54,046 bases of DNA from Tannerellaceae bacterium (GTDB lineage: Bacteria > Bacteroidota > Bacteroidia > Bacteroidales > Tannerellaceae). The position numbers were made by a program, and so were the translations under genes. Positions 38,613 through 48,414 of the stretch are shown here, one piece after another. Every line of letters starts with the position of its first letter. The first letter of the stretch is position 1. The notes below the pieces were generated by a model that worked only from the letters and a program-made list of their open reading frames with translations, ran no database searches and had not been told where the DNA came from. Location: contig JAJQEE010000068.1 of NCBI GenBank assembly GCA_021201865.1, positions 1 to 54,046 of the forward strand. The letters are read 5' to 3'.

Positions 38613-40937
38613 GTGGAGGAGTTTTTAAGTCAACTGAATGAAAGTCAACGGGAAGCGGTTACCTATTGTGACGGACCCGAGCTGGTGATTGCCGGGGCAG
38701 GTTCCGGTAAAACCCGGGTACTTACCTATAAGATCGCTTATCTGCTGGAAATGGGACTGGCTCCTTACAGTATTCTGGCGCTAACATTTACTAACAAGGC
38801 AGCCCGTGAGATGAAAGAACGGATTGCTGCCGTAGCAGGCGCCGATAAATCCCGCCGTTTATGGATGGGGACCTTTCACTCTATTTTTTCCCGTATCCTG
38901 CGGAATGAAGCGGAACATATTGGCTATACTTCCAACTTTACGATCTATGATTCGTCTGATTCCAAAAATCTGATCAAAGCAATTATTAAAGAAATGCAAC
39001 TGGATGAAAAAACATATCGTCCGGGAATGGTGCAAAGCCGCATTTCAAATGCTAAAAATGCGCTGGTCACAGCGACTGCCTATGATCAGAATAAAGAACT
39101 GATCGAGCATGACCAGCATGCGAAAGTCCCTTTGATCCGTGAAATCTATAAACGGTACCAGAACCGTTGTTTGCAGGCAGGAGCGATGGATTTCGATGAT
39201 CTGTTACTTCAAACCAATATTTTGTTTCGGGATCATCCGGAAGTACTGGAAAAATACAGTACATTTTTCCGGTATATTCTGGTAGATGAGTATCAGGACA
39301 CCAACTTTGCCCAGCACCTGATCGTACAGCGGTTAGCAGAAAAACATGGACGCATTTGTGTAGTTGGAGATGATGCCCAAAGTATCTACTCTTTCCGGGG
39401 AGCTAATATTGACAATATCCTTCAGTTCAAAAACATATATCCCAATTGCCGGATCTTCAAGCTGGAGCGTAACTATCGTTCTACGCAAAATATAGTGAAC
39501 GCGGCAAATAGTCTGATCCATAAAAATAAGGAACAGATCCAAAAGACCGTATATTCCGAGAATGAAGAAGGAAGTAAAGTGCTTCTTTCCGCCAGTTACT
39601 CTGACTATGAAGAGGGGTATGCAGTGGCTTCCCGTATCAATGAAATGCGGATGGGGAACCAGCATTACACTTTTTCGGATTTTGCGATTTTATATCGTAC
39701 CAACGCCCAATCCCGTATTTTAGAGGAAGCGCTTCGTAAACGGAACATTCCTTATCGGATTTATGGCGGCCTCTCGTTCTATCAACGGAAAGAGATTAAA
39801 GATGTGATCTCTTATTTACGTCTGATTATCAATCCGGATGATGAAGAAGCGCTGAAAAGAGTTATTAATTATCCGACTCGTGGAATTGGAGATACTACAC
39901 TGAAAAAGATCATTGCTGCCGCATCAGAAAATAATATCAGTCTCTGGAAAGTGTTGGAAGATCCGGTGGGTAACCATCTTCCGATCAATAGTGGGACTGC
40001 TAAGAAACTACAGGCTTTTCGTGAAATGATCCTTTCCTTTATCGAAAAGAACAAAACGTTGCCGGTGGAAGAGATGGCCACTTTAGTGGTGAAAGAGAGT
40101 GGAATTGTGAAGGAACTCTTTCAGGACCGTTCCATAGAAGGGATCAGTAAACAGGAAAACCTGCAGGAGTTGTTAAGAGGGATCAGCGAATTCAGTGAGA
40201 TCCGCCGGGAAGAAGGAGATGAACATGTCACACTCGCTGACTTTTTATCAGAAGTATCTTTGCTGACGGACCAGGATAATGATAAAGATGAAAAGGCCAA
40301 TAAGGTTACCCTGATGACCATTCATGCCGCTAAAGGATTGGAGTTTAAAAATGTATTTGTAGTGGGACTGGAAGAAGACCTGTTCCCTTCCCAAATGTCT
40401 AAAGATAATCCGCGTGCGATAGAAGAGGAGAGAAGATTATTTTATGTTGCGATCACCCGTGCAGAGGAAAACTGTATGTTGACCTACGCCAAAAGCCGTT
40501 TCCGGAATGGACAAAGCAATATGTGTTCTCCCAGTCGCTTTCTGAGAGATATTGATCCCCGGTTCCTTTCTTCAGACACACCGGCGGATACGTTTGACGT
40601 GGCACGGCAATCTCTTCGCCGTCCGGCATTTACCTCACCGATGCAACAACCGAAAGCAAAAATAGATGTTTCCACCGCTCCGGTAGAACAGGCCAGAGGA
40701 CGTAGATCAAAAGAATTAACCAGACTGGAACAGGCTGTACACACTGCTTCCCCTTCAGCAGGCAGTGATCTGTCCGGCTTACAGGTGGGCGCGATTGTCC
40801 AACACGACCGTTTCGGCAAGGGGGAAGTGACTGCCATAGAAGGAAGTGGAAATAATGTAAAAGCCACCGTCTCATTCACCCATTTCGGACAAAAACAATT
40901 ATTACTAAAATTTGCCCGCCTTACCATTTTGGAATAA
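38613..40937 (+). CDS. UvrD/PcrA-type DNA helicase
   Basis: A 774-residue superfamily 1A helicase. Motifs in order: LNESQREAVT (Q motif), GAGSGKTRVL (Walker A), LTFTNKAAREM (Ia), ILVDEYQDTN (II), VVGDDAQSIYSFRGA (III), LERNYRSTQNIV (IV), MTIHAAKGLEFKNVF (V), RRLFYVAITRAEE (VI). The C-terminal domain ends with a short SH3-like fold (VGAIVQHDRFGKGEV). It unwinds DNA in nucleotide excision and mismatch repair. GTG 38613 is chosen because the -7 box overlaps the earlier TTG. Confidence 0.94.
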   Translation: MEEFLSQLNESQREAVTYCDGPELVIAGAGSGKTRVLTYKIAYLLEMGLAPYSILALTFTNKAAREMKERIAAVAGADKSRRLWMGTFHSIFSRILRNEAEHIGYTSNFTIYDSSDSKNLIKAIIKEMQLDEKTYRPGMVQSRISNAKNALVTATAYDQNKELIEHDQHAKVPLIREIYKRYQNRCLQAGAMDFDDLLLQTNILFRDHPEVLEKYSTFFRYILVDEYQDTNFAQHLIVQRLAEKHGRICVVGDDAQSIYSFRGANIDNILQFKNIYPNCRIFKLERNYRSTQNIVNAANSLIHKNKEQIQKTVYSENEEGSKVLLSASYSDYEEGYAVASRINEMRMGNQHYTFSDFAILYRTNAQSRILEEALRKRNIPYRIYGGLSFYQRKEIKDVISYLRLIINPDDEEALKRVINYPTRGIGDTTLKKIIAAASENNISLWKVLEDPVGNHLPINSGTAKKLQAFREMILSFIEKNKTLPVEEMATLVVKESGIVKELFQDRSIEGISKQENLQELLRGISEFSEIRREEGDEHVTLADFLSEVSLLTDQDNDKDEKANKVTLMTIHAAKGLEFKNVFVVGLEEDLFPSQMSKDNPRAIEEERRLFYVAITRAEENCMLTYAKSRFRNGQSNMCSPSRFLRDIDPRFLSSDTPADTFDVARQSLRRPAFTSPMQQPKAKIDVSTAPVEQARGRRSKELTRLEQAVHTASPSAGSDLSGLQVGAIVQHDRFGKGEVTAIEGSGNNVKATVSFTHFGQKQLLLKFARLTILE

Positions 40938-41054
40938 CATCATCGGAGGATCTCCTCCTATATTCCTCCCGTATCTATTCAGTTCTATGGCCGGAAAGTC
41001 AAAAAACCGGGCTTACCGGGTATTCTTTTCTACCAACGTTTTTTTGCGTTTTTT
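40938..41054. other. Intergenic stretch after the helicase gene
   Basis: Nothing recognisable except the beginning of the repeat element at 41055. Confidence 0.3.
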
Positions 41055-41164
41055 CCGTCACCGTCACTTTTTTCTTTGTAAATAACTTATTATTAGTTTA
41101 ATAACACTCAAAAAAACCGGTGACGGAGTGAGTGACGGAAAAATCTCCGTCACTTTTCCGTCAC
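41055..41164. repeat. Alternating GTGACGG / CCGTCAC element
   Basis: Six copies of a 7-bp motif in 110 bp: CCGTCAC at 41055 and 41061, GTGACGG at 41120 and 41132, CCGTCAC at 41147 and 41158. The middle pair can base-pair with either outer pair, forming alternative hairpins. T runs border the first pair and A runs the middle pair. No gene overlaps it. Confidence 0.7.
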
Positions 41165-41261
41165 TTTCGTTGATGCTCCTGAAGATCCGGAAACAGTAAG
41201 CGCATGATTAAGAGCGGGTATCCTTCTGTGGATCGCTAACTATCCGCCTGATTCCGATCTG

Positions 41262-41357
41262 TTAGGTTGAACCTCAGGGGGTACAAGGTTAAAGGTCCTG
41301 ATGTTCAACCCTGAACATCAGGACCTTCAGGGTTGAACATCAGGACCTTCAACCTAA
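41262..41357. repeat. Nested palindrome with a 22-bp tandem repeat
   Basis: Outer arms TTAGGTTGAA (41262-41271) and TTCAACCTAA (41348-41357) enclose a perfect 16-bp palindrome AAGGTCCTGATGTTCA (41292-41307) with TGAACATCAGGACCTT (41312-41327), loop ACCC. The right arm is repeated in tandem at 41334-41349, exactly 22 bp further on. The structure could form a cruciform or RNA hairpin. Confidence 0.7.
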
Positions 41358-41532
41358 GAGGATGGCATAAAACAGCCAGGAAGTCATACACTTCCGGATA
41401 AGGAATGATAGGATAAATGTTACTATTCCGATAGCATACCAATAATATCCTACTAATTTCTATTCCAAATCTTCCGGTTACGACTGGATGGGACCTCTTT
41501 AAGCAGGGAGCGGATACCGCAAAAAAACATTA

Positions 41533-42390
41533 TCAATTCAGGGGAGTGAAAGTATATCCTCCGGAAGGAGAGGCTTTCACATATCCGCTACCCGGGTAAG
41601 CCACATGCATGCCTGCTACCGGAATATTTTTCTCTGCTACATATTGAAGGACCTTCTGGCGTGACTCAATCGCTGCTTTAGGATCTACATCATAGGTGAC
41701 GGCCACTTCCGGATGTGGCATCTGAATCGCCATCGCATGGGTCAGATCCCCCCAGATCATTAGCTGTTGATCTCCGGATTTTACGAGAAACATGGTATGT
41801 CCCGGTGTATGTCCGTAAGCTGCAATCCCCTGAAAACCTTCAAATAAATTATCTGTTTCCCGGTCCACCATAGCAGGCTGGAACAGGTGAAGTTTATCTT
41901 TATAGGCCGCGATCACTTTTTTCTGTGAGGTTTCTCCCTCCTGGTCATTCCAGTAGTCATATTCCGGCTGTGCGATATATACTTCGGCATGGGGGAAAGC
42001 GGGCACATCATTTTGTAACATGCCTCCGATATGGTCTCCATGCATATGAGTGATAAGTACAACATCGATCTGCTCCGGGGCGACTCCGACAGAGGCCATA
42101 TTTTTGAATAACTCCCGGCCAAATCCAGTATCTACCAGAATATTTTTAGTACCGGTCTGTACTAAAAAAGCGTTGACCGCATTCGGAAAAGAGCCGTTAT
42201 CCGTATACTTTTCAAGCATTTCCGGAGTGGCCCCTATCAGGATATCCGGTTTCCCCTGACCCTGGTTTTCAGACAACAGGTGAACTTTGTACGTTCCGAT
42301 ATCATACGTATAGACGAGCTTATTTTCCTGTGCAAATAAGCCGGAAACCAGCAGGAAGCTTCCTGCGAGAAGTGTAAATAGTTTTCCCAT
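41533..42390 (-). CDS. Secreted MBL-fold metallohydrolase
   Basis: A 285-residue protein with a signal peptide (about 1-20, ending LFAQ) and a metallo-beta-lactamase fold. Metal ligands: ITHMHGDHIGG, then GHTPGHTMF, then IWGDLTHA. It resembles the quorum-quenching lactonase / hydroxyacylglutathione hydrolase branch, but the substrate is unknown. It lies 108 bp after the TPR gene, beyond the tight carotenoid operon, so membership in that operon is doubtful. Confidence 0.85.
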   Translation of the reverse strand: MGKLFTLLAGSFLLVSGLFAQENKLVYTYDIGTYKVHLLSENQGQGKPDILIGATPEMLEKYTDNGSFPNAVNAFLVQTGTKNILVDTGFGRELFKNMASVGVAPEQIDVVLITHMHGDHIGGMLQNDVPAFPHAEVYIAQPEYDYWNDQEGETSQKKVIAAYKDKLHLFQPAMVDRETDNLFEGFQGIAAYGHTPGHTMFLVKSGDQQLMIWGDLTHAMAIQMPHPEVAVTYDVDPKAAIESRQKVLQYVAEKNIPVAGMHVAYPGSGYVKASPSGGYTFTPLN

Positions 42391-42498
42391 ATTTTTCTTT
42401 TTTTAATTAATAAAATTAGACATTTATTTTTTCTTAAAGTTTAACCTATCCATTTTTATTCATGGATTTTTACTCATCGTTCCGGCCGGGTTACTCCT

Positions 42499-43235
42499 TT
42501 ATTTTTTCAGTTGTGGAGATAGTTCATCTTTGACCCAGATATAGTCCGGTTCTATTTGTAATATCTTTTCATAGGTTTTCCGGGCTGCCTCCTGTTTCCC
42601 AAGAGACTTATATTGCTGGGCCAGCGTGGTTAATAAATTTAAATACTGCCAGTTATTTTCTGTTTCCCGGTTTTCTTCCAGTAAAGAGATCGCTTTTTCA
42701 TAATACCGGATGGCCTCCTTTTTATTTCCACCAAACATTCCCGGAGAATAAAAAAGCAGGTTTGCTTTGTCCGTGATGGCCTGTATATTGGTCGAATCTG
42801 ACTCATAGGCCTGGTTGATATGCCGTATGCATTCCGGCCCGAGAATCATGGTTGTTAATTTATTGATGGCCATCTTATAGGCAATAAAAGAACCTTTGTA
42901 GGCGTAAGCAGTTACGTTCCGGGGTTCTATCTCCAATATCGTTTTGGTGAGTTGACTTCCCTTTTCGATCATCTCTTTTGCCTTTTTTTCTCTTTGACAC
43001 CAATCAGATAACCGGTATATCCATAATAATAACTAAGGAGTTCCAACTTTTCGCTGACAGAAGACAGCTCTTCTTTTTCCATCTCTTTGATGATGTAATC
43101 CCATGTGTCCATATCTCCTTTAAGGTATGCCTGATAAATTTGTTGGCGATAGGAAGTCTCCGGACAAGTGTGGACAGGAGATAAAAATAAAAGAAGCACA
43201 ATCAGGATGTAGGAAATATATTCCGGTCTTTCCAT
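42499..43235 (-). pseudogene. Exported TPR protein at the end of the carotenoid operon, frameshifted
   Basis: About 245 residues: a hydrophobic signal or anchor (YISYILIVLLLFLSPVHT) and TPR-like helical repeats to the C-terminus (NRETENNWQYLNLLTTLAQQY region). The frame breaks at seven A (T7 at 42983-42989, plus strand); eight A turns the stop into KEKKKAKEMIEKGSQ. ATG 43235 starts one base after the glycosyltransferase stop; a farther ATG overlaps that gene. The protein is likely periplasmic and may scaffold or help export the pigment; this is inference only. Confidence 0.7.
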
Positions 43236-43236
43236 G

Positions 43237-44292
43237 TTAGTTTTTTTGTTTGTGATGAATGGTTGCATACAGTAGAATAACCCAGAAAGAGAACTGTTGC
43301 GGTATACTAAATAGTATGTTTTGCAGGACAGATTGATGGCTGGCTAATGAAAAGAAGATCCGGATCAGTAAAATGATCCCAAGGTATACCATCCCGACCG
43401 TTTTTCCGTGGCTATGGAAAATAACAAAAGGGGCTATGGTGGTCAGGCTCGCAAACATATAGGCCGCTATTTTACTATTCCCGAAAAAGGCAAAGATATT
43501 TTTGGAGAAGCCCCGGATCGCCTCTTTCCAGCTTCCATACATATGGCAGCAGATATGTGGGTCACCCAATAGAGTCGCGGTTTTTAGTTGCCGGGATTTA
43601 TAGTATTGCATGATCCTGATATCCTCTACCGGATTCATCCGGAATTTTTGATGGGGAAGATGCCGGCGGTACGTTTTTGCATCAAATAACATACATTGTC
43701 CGTTGGCCGCGGCCAGCGAAGGAATGTGCGTAGCCGGGATCAAAGGCAGAGGTAACAGACTTAATAAGATCCAGTTCATCAGTGGGATGGTAAAACGGCT
43801 TCCGGTAGAAGGAAAGAGCTGTTGTGGAAAAACAGAAAGTAAAGAAAGGGATTTTGTCTCCAGATAGCACAGGATCTTTTCAATGACCGGATCACTGATC
43901 CTGACATCCGCATCCAGAAACAGGATCTTTTCTCCTTGTGCTGCAAGCGCTAATTGATGGCAGGCATAGTTTTTACCTAACCAACCTTTTTCCGGTTCCT
44001 TCCCTTCTATCAGGCGAACCCTGGCAAATTCTTTAACGATCTCTACTGTCCGGTCTGCAGAGTTATCATCATATACGATGATCTCGTGGACAGGATAGTT
44101 TATCCGGATCAGATCCGATAATAAATCCCTTATGTTTTCCTCTTCATTACGGGCCGGTATCAGGATGGATAGTGAAGGCGATGTTTTACATACTACCGGT
44201 TTCCAACTCTGTTTGTTAAAGATCCAGTTGATACATGCTACTATCAGCCGTATCACACCAAAAACAAATATGAACTGACCTATTATCTGCAT
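43237..44292 (-). CDS. Family 2 glycosyltransferase, CrtQ-like
   Basis: A 351-residue membrane glycosyltransferase: N-terminal helix, GT-A fold with LSILIPARNEEENI, the DD motif IVYDDNSADRT, a second acidic motif FLDADVRI and a C-terminal hydrophobic region of about four helices. Its arrangement resembles CrtQ, which glycosylates carotenoids. It overlaps the acyltransferase gene by 10 bp, and the operon context makes a hydroxy-carotenoid the likely acceptor. The sugar is not predictable. Confidence 0.8.
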   Translation of the reverse strand: MQIIGQFIFVFGVIRLIVACINWIFNKQSWKPVVCKTSPSLSILIPARNEEENIRDLLSDLIRINYPVHEIIVYDDNSADRTVEIVKEFARVRLIEGKEPEKGWLGKNYACHQLALAAQGEKILFLDADVRISDPVIEKILCYLETKSLSLLSVFPQQLFPSTGSRFTIPLMNWILLSLLPLPLIPATHIPSLAAANGQCMLFDAKTYRRHLPHQKFRMNPVEDIRIMQYYKSRQLKTATLLGDPHICCHMYGSWKEAIRGFSKNIFAFFGNSKIAAYMFASLTTIAPFVIFHSHGKTVGMVYLGIILLIRIFFSLASHQSVLQNILFSIPQQFSFWVILLYATIHHKQKN

Positions 44293-44903
44293 ATATTTTC
44301 CTGTTGTTTTTTGCAGTGGTGAAAAAAGCGGTTAAACGCTATTTCAATCTCCGGAAGTGCACGGGTTCTATGGTCATAAGCGCTGGTATATACAAACAGA
44401 TCCGGTTTCCGGTTGGAAAAGAAATCGATCAGATTGATATTGAATATCATCTGAAAGGGATGAGAGGTATGCTTCAGAATATAATCCAATCCTTTCTCAA
44501 AATGGATGGATGGGCTGTTCAGGCTCTCTATTCTTCCCTGTGGAAACAGAAGGAGCAGATTGCTGTTATCCTGAAGAAGTTCCGTACAATAATTCAGGCT
44601 GTTTAGGATTCCGCGGGAATTTTTTTGAATGGAAAAAGCCCCGCAACCATTTAGTATAGGATATTTCCTTAACTGTTCTTCGAGCATCATCACATGGAAT
44701 CTGCGATGATAATATTGACGGTTCAGCCGGTGCTGAATAAATCCATCCCACCAGCAAAAATGGTTGGATAGAAGTAATACCGGCATATCAGCCTCTACAG
44801 GAGGGATATGAAACCTGACAGAACGGAATACCTGTTCCAGTTTATAGCCGGAATAGAGCCTGGCGACCAGCTCGCCTGCGAATGTGTGGCGTGCTTCTAT
44901 CAT
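44283..44903 (-). CDS. PlsC-like acyltransferase, probable carotenoid acylation
   Basis: A 206-residue protein of the lysophospholipid acyltransferase family. The catalytic motif NHFCWWD (NHx4D) lies near residue 47, and FPQGRIES near residue 121 fits the FPEGTR motif. It sits between the CruF-like and glycosyltransferase genes, overlapping both. By analogy with CrtO of the staphyloxanthin pathway, which acylates the sugar, it is likely to add a fatty acid to the glycosyl carotenoid. A phospholipid role is the alternative. Confidence 0.75.
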   Translation of the reverse strand: MIEARHTFAGELVARLYSGYKLEQVFRSVRFHIPPVEADMPVLLLSNHFCWWDGFIQHRLNRQYYHRRFHVMMLEEQLRKYPILNGCGAFSIQKNSRGILNSLNYCTELLQDNSNLLLLFPQGRIESLNSPSIHFEKGLDYILKHTSHPFQMIFNINLIDFFSNRKPDLFVYTSAYDHRTRALPEIEIAFNRFFHHCKKQQENICR

Positions 44904-45549
44904 CTTAGAAATAACAGGCTATAAGAACTGATAAGTATAAAAAAGAGGAACTGGATCACAAAGAGAGAACGGGCCGGAAAGTTTCCGGTAGGGATTTTCC
45001 ATATTTCGAAGCCTGTGTGGTATAAAAGAGCCATGAGAAACCAAGCCAGGAAATTGCTGAAAGGAGGATATCCGGAAGGGAAATACCACATGTCCATATA
45101 AGGCGCGGCCATTTCCATGGTCATATCATAGAAAAGCATCAGTAAAGCCCCGTAGAAGATTCGTAAAAGAGGTTTTGTTGTGATTTGCCGGGCCATATCA
45201 TGAGAAGCATAGGTAAGGAACAACCAGTTGATCCCAATAATTAAAGGAGTCCCTTTCCATTGGATCCCTAATCCGGACTCATATTGATAGATACCGAATA
45301 CCTTCCCGGTCTGTATGCCGGTCAGTTCCAGAAAAAAGAGGAAATAATAATAAAAAGGAACCAGAGGATCGTGGCTCTATTCCAGTTCCGGTGACAGTAG
45401 AAGACCATCCCGAAAACGAGGACTAATGACAAAGCAGTGATGGAAATGAAGAAGTCGCGGGTGAAAGGAATGGCAAATAAAAAGAATCCGATCAGGTAAA
45501 AATAAATAAGACTGACCGGGAGTTTTTTTCCGTAGGTAGATGTAACCAC
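44900..45549 (-). pseudogene. CruF-like carotenoid 1'-hydratase (DUF422), frameshifted in a run of six
   Basis: A polytopic membrane protein of about 216 residues from the carotenoid biosynthesis family that includes CruF, which adds water to the 1',2' double bond without oxygen. The first part stops after SSFFWN. Adding one T to the six (A6 at 45332-45337, plus strand) gives SFFLELTGIQTGKVFGIYQYE and continues to 44900 through LFYDMTMEMAAPYMD and MWYF. It overlaps the acyltransferase gene by 4 bp and follows crtD by 3 bp. The break is probably a sequencing error. Confidence 0.8.
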
Positions 45550-45552
45550 TTT

Positions 45553-47022
45553 TTAGACATGTTCCTGTTCTATTTCCTGTTCTACAATTTTTGCGCTGGC
45601 GAGACATAAAGGGATGCCTCCTCCCGGATGTACACTCCCCCCTACGAAATAGAGATCTGAGATCTCTTTCAGTGAGTTCGGATGCCGCAGAAAAGCTGAA
45701 AATATAGAATTCGAAGAGGATCCATATAACGCACCATGTAAGCTGTTGGTATTTTTCTGAATGGTTAACGGAGAAGCTACCTGTTCCGCTTCGATATATT
45801 TTTCTATATCTGTTTGTAACATACGGTTTATTTTAGCGATCAAATGACCACGCATCTCCTTTATCAGTTTCTCCCAATCCTGATCCTGGTTTGCCGGAAC
45901 ATTGATCATGACAAACCAATTTTCACATCCGGCCGGGGCATCCTCCGGAATCATTCTGGAACTGATGAAAATATAGATCGTAGGATCTTTGGTAATTTCT
46001 TTTTCTTTGAAGATCTTCCGGAACTCGTTGGCATAATCACCGGAAAAAAGAATATTATGAAGGTCTAATTGAGGAAATTCTTTCCGGATGCCCCAGTAAA
46101 AAATAAGCGCGGAAGAAGAAAGAGACGCTTTTCTCAACCGGCTCTTCAGAGGGTGATCCTTCAGTAAATGAGTGGAAACATACCCGGCATCTGCGTCTGA
46201 AATAATTTTGTCAAAAGGTATGGTTTGTTTGGATGTCCGGACGGCTATCGCTTTTTTATCCTTGATAAGGATCTCCCGGATAGTCGTATTCCATCTGAAT
46301 TGCACCCCTTGTTTAATCGCTAATTCATAGAGACTATCCACAATATGATACATCCCCTTCTCCGGGAAAAAAGCGCCTATATTATTTTCCAGATGAGCGA
46401 TCATATTCAATGTGGCCGGGGCCTGATAAGGGTTGGATCCGTTATAAGTGGCATACCGGTCAAATAGCTGTACGATATGGGGATCCTGAAAACTACTTTT
46501 ATTGGCCTGGTGCATGGTCCGGAAAAAGTCTAATTTATAAAGCTTACCGGCAATCCGTTTGTAAGGAGGCGTATTGAAATTAGAAAGTTTATGGAAATCA
46601 CTGAACAGAAAAACCGGAGCGCTGAGCTCGTAGATCTCTTTGGATTGCGCCAGTCTGCGAAATACATGTTCCGGACGTTCTTTCGTTTTTTCCAGTAACT
46701 CCTGTTCCAGCCGGGTCGGATCATGATAAAAATTGAAAACAGTCCCATCCGGATAAAAATATTTGCAGTTGTTGTCCACCTGTTTGTAAGATAGGTATTC
46801 CCCTGTCGTTTCTTTACAAAGACGAAATAACTCTTCTACTAATTCCGGCAAAGTAAACAAGGAAGGACCCGTATCGAAACGATATCCATGGATACGCAAC
46901 TGGGATACTTTTCCTCCCGGATGGCTGTTTTTTTCAAACACGGTCACCTGGTGTCCTTTGGCAGCCAGCCGGATGGCTATCGCCAGTCCTCCTATACCGG
47001 CACCTATAATACCTACTTGCAT
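45553..47022 (-). CDS. crtD: CrtD-like carotenoid 3,4-desaturase
   Basis: A 489-residue FAD-dependent carotenoid desaturase. Dinucleotide fold GAGIGGLAIAIRLAAKGHQVTVFEK near the start; C-terminal VGGSVHPGGGIPLCLASAKI. Family members include CrtI, CrtN and CrtD. The separate crtI in the same operon and the CruF-like hydratase next to it argue for CrtD, which inserts the 3,4 double bond in a 1-hydroxy carotenoid. CrtD versus a second CrtI is an inference from context. Its start overlaps idi by 10 bp. Confidence 0.85.
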   Translation of the reverse strand: MQVGIIGAGIGGLAIAIRLAAKGHQVTVFEKNSHPGGKVSQLRIHGYRFDTGPSLFTLPELVEELFRLCKETTGEYLSYKQVDNNCKYFYPDGTVFNFYHDPTRLEQELLEKTKERPEHVFRRLAQSKEIYELSAPVFLFSDFHKLSNFNTPPYKRIAGKLYKLDFFRTMHQANKSSFQDPHIVQLFDRYATYNGSNPYQAPATLNMIAHLENNIGAFFPEKGMYHIVDSLYELAIKQGVQFRWNTTIREILIKDKKAIAVRTSKQTIPFDKIISDADAGYVSTHLLKDHPLKSRLRKASLSSSALIFYWGIRKEFPQLDLHNILFSGDYANEFRKIFKEKEITKDPTIYIFISSRMIPEDAPAGCENWFVMINVPANQDQDWEKLIKEMRGHLIAKINRMLQTDIEKYIEAEQVASPLTIQKNTNSLHGALYGSSSNSIFSAFLRHPNSLKEISDLYFVGGSVHPGGGIPLCLASAKIVEQEIEQEHV

Positions 47023-47546
47023 GATCTGTCTTCTTTTTTAGAGCCGGAGAGATACTGTAAATATTCTTTCAGAATGATCTTAAACCATTCCGTATATTTT
47101 TCCGGGTGGCGCTGAACATCTCTCTTCAGATCCTCCATGGATATGTATTGATACTGATGAACCTCCCGGGGATTGATTTTAGGAGTCTCGTCTGTATATC
47201 CGATAAACACATGGTCAATTTCATGTTCTGTCAGGGAATGGTCTAAGGAGGCCCGGTACTCAAATTTGAAAAGGTATTGAAGGCTTACATCAATTCCCAT
47301 CTCCTCATTTAAACGTCTTTGGGCACTCTCTTTTATTCTTTCATGAGGTTTGGGATGGCTACAACAGGTATTGGTCCATAAACTACCCGAGTGATATTTA
47401 TCAAACGCTCTCTGTTGCAGTAATAATTCCCCTTTTGAGTTGAATATAAATACTGAAAAGGCACGGTGGCACAATCCTTTTTTGTGAGCTTCCATTTTAG
47501 GCATGGTTCCTGTACGTATATCTTTTTTATTTACCAGAATGACCAT
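47013..47546 (-). CDS. idi: Isopentenyl-diphosphate delta-isomerase, type I
   Basis: A 177-residue Nudix-fold isomerase that interconverts IPP and DMAPP. The catalytic cysteine is in WTNTCCSHP and the catalytic glutamate in LTEHEIDHVFIG; the Nudix region is ESAQRRLNEEMGID. It boosts precursor supply and lies between crtB and crtD, 2 bp after crtB. Confidence 0.94.
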   Translation of the reverse strand: MVILVNKKDIRTGTMPKMEAHKKGLCHRAFSVFIFNSKGELLLQQRAFDKYHSGSLWTNTCCSHPKPHERIKESAQRRLNEEMGIDVSLQYLFKFEYRASLDHSLTEHEIDHVFIGYTDETPKINPREVHQYQYISMEDLKRDVQRHPEKYTEWFKIILKEYLQYLSGSKKEDRSCK

Positions 47547-47548
47547 AT

Positions 47549-48379
47549 TTATATGATTTTAGTAGTGAGATAGGCTTTTCCAAACAGATACATCTTTTCT
47601 TTATTGGTAATCCGGATCCGTTTTTGCATCAGCTCCCCGGCAGGAGTCTCCTCAATTCGTTTTGCCAGCGACAGATAATACAGATAAGCTGTGTATACGC
47701 CCAACCGGGCACAATCCGGTAATTGCCGGATCCCACACAAAGCCACTTCATAGTCTTCATAAATACCATTCAGGATCTCTTTTTTGTTTGTCTCATTCAG
47801 GGTTTCTGTCTGCAGGACCGGGAAATAGGCTCTTTGCAGATGAAGGGTGTCATGATTCAGATCCCGTAAAAAATTGACTTTCTGAAAAGTCGCTCCTAAT
47901 CGCCGGGCCGGCATCTCTAATTTCGTGTATTCCTTTTTATCACCTGAAACAAATACAGTCAGACACATCAATCCTACCACTTCTGCGGAACCATAGATAT
48001 ACGTATCGATCTCTTTTTCTCCAAAAGACTGAGGTTTGAGATCCTCCTTCATACTCTTTAAAAACGCCTGTATCAGATGGTCTTCTATCTGATACGTATG
48101 TACGGTCCGGCAGAAAGCATTGATGATCGGGTTGAGGCTGATTCCCCGTTGCAACGCCTGATAATATTCATCTTCCAATTGTTCGAGGAGCTGTTCTTTA
48201 TCGTAGTCATGGAAACTATCCACTATTTCATCCGCCAGACGGACAAATCCGTAAATGCTATAGATCGCGTTCCGGATAGAGGGATGCAGGCATCTGACCC
48301 CGATAGAAAAGGAAGTGCTATAGGTCTTTGTGATTAAACGGCTGGTATCGAATGAAACATGATGAAATATTTTATCCAT
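47549..48379 (-). CDS. crtB: Phytoene/squalene synthase family, carotenoid synthase
   Basis: A 276-residue prenyl-diphosphate condensing enzyme. The first aspartate motif is LADEIVDSFHD (DxxxD) and the second NFLRDLNHD. The first enzyme of the pathway, it joins two GGPP to phytoene, or two FPP to a C30 product; sequence alone does not settle C40 versus C30. It follows crtI by 35 bp. No GGPP synthase gene is seen in the window. Confidence 0.92.
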   Translation of the reverse strand: MDKIFHHVSFDTSRLITKTYSTSFSIGVRCLHPSIRNAIYSIYGFVRLADEIVDSFHDYDKEQLLEQLEDEYYQALQRGISLNPIINAFCRTVHTYQIEDHLIQAFLKSMKEDLKPQSFGEKEIDTYIYGSAEVVGLMCLTVFVSGDKKEYTKLEMPARRLGATFQKVNFLRDLNHDTLHLQRAYFPVLQTETLNETNKKEILNGIYEDYEVALCGIRQLPDCARLGVYTAYLYYLSLAKRIEETPAGELMQKRIRITNKEKMYLFGKAYLTTKII

Positions 48380-48414
48380 TGTATCCTTTTGTTTATATAT
48401 TGATTCATGATAGG

